Assembly (NCBI GenBank): GCA_021838065.1
Contig: JAKCEJ010000184.1
Location: 1-6,283, forward strand
Direction of reading: 5' to 3'
Length of the DNA: 6,283 nucleotides
DNA from: Pseudomonadota bacterium
Lineage (GTDB): Bacteria; Pseudomonadota; Gammaproteobacteria; Steroidobacterales; Steroidobacteraceae
The notes below the pieces were generated by a model that saw nothing but the letters and a program-made list of their open reading frames with translations, made no database searches and was not told the DNA's origin. The stretch's first letter is position 1. Each line of letters opens with the position of its first letter. Shown one piece after another: positions 6,028-6,283 of the stretch. A program made the translations under genes and the position numbers.

Positions 6028-6283
6028 TTGCCCGCTCACCCGCTGCTCAACATCGCGGTCCGCGCCGCGCGCCGCGCCGGCGAGGTGATCGTGCGCAGCC
6101 TGAACAACCTCGAGTCCCTCACGGTCACCGCGAAGGGCCGCAACGACTTCGTCTCCGAGGTCGACCGGGCCGCCGAGGCGCAGATCGTCGGGATCATCCA
6201 CAAGCACTATCCGGATCACGCCATCCTCGCCGAGGAGGGCGGCGCGCAGGGCGAGCACGACTTCCGCTGGATCATCGATCCGC
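6028..6283 (+). CDS. suhB: SuhB, inositol monophosphatase family (5' part; cut by window edge)
   Basis: The first 85 codons of an inositol-1-monophosphatase-family protein are present; the gene runs off the right edge. SuhB hydrolyses inositol monophosphates with Mg2+, and in E. coli it also joins the rRNA antitermination complex and aids ribosome maturation. Visible signatures are LLNIAVRAARRAGEVI (6-21), KGRNDFVSEVDRAAE (36-50), ILAEEGG (66-72, with metal-binding Glu) and WIIDP (81-85), the start of the WIIDPLDGT metal site. The start is TTG at 6028: the encoded MPAHPLLNIAVRAAR aligns with the E. coli N-terminus MHPMLNIAVRAAR, and a GAGGA site lies 7 nt upstream. Its position 10 nt after secF suggests it belongs to the sec transcript. 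Other family members such as CysQ are less likely given the N-terminal match. Confidence 0.93.
   Translation, partial: MPAHPLLNIAVRAARRAGEVIVRSLNNLESLTVTAKGRNDFVSEVDRAAEAQIVGIIHKHYPDHAILAEEGGAQGEHDFRWIIDP

Overview
The window is GC-rich DNA (by eye in the high 60s percent) with the gene order queA-tgt-yajC-secD-secF-suhB. This order, the E. coli-like protein sequences and their lengths point to a high-GC gammaproteobacterium. I cannot fix the genus from the sequence alone.

Layout. Positions 1-161 hold no gene I can support, only GC-rich stem-loops. On the minus strand, 162-476 is a tRNA-Leu(CAA) gene whose anticodon loop is split by a 231-nt group I intron (211-441). The intron core closely resembles the small IC3 introns of the Azoarcus tRNA-Ile and cyanobacterial tRNA-Leu(UAA) genes. 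A TATACT box at 488-493 is a good candidate promoter for it. The 85 bp between the tRNA and queA separate divergent transcription units. All protein genes from 562 onward are on the plus strand: queA (562-1626, GTG start), tgt (1672-2796, TTG start), yajC (2861-3193), secD (3197-5071), secF (5082-6017, GTG start) and the first 85 codons of suhB (6028 to the window edge, TTG start).

Function. Tgt swaps guanine 34 for preQ1 in GUN-anticodon tRNAs, and QueA then builds epoxyqueuosine on that base. YajC, SecD and SecF form the accessory module of the SecYEG translocon that uses the proton motive force. SuhB is an inositol monophosphatase-family protein that also acts on rRNA transcription and ribosome maturation in E. 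coli. Short gaps (3, 10 and 10 nt) suggest yajC-secD-secF-suhB is one transcript. An extended -10 box inside the tgt stop region may add an internal promoter ahead of yajC.

The main item of interest is the intron-split tRNA. It is a self-splicing-type intron in a leucine tRNA reading UUG, and it appears to use a C-G pair at the 5' splice site where group I introns almost always have U-G. The tRNA also lacks an encoded CCA. The remaining genes are an ordinary conserved housekeeping cluster.
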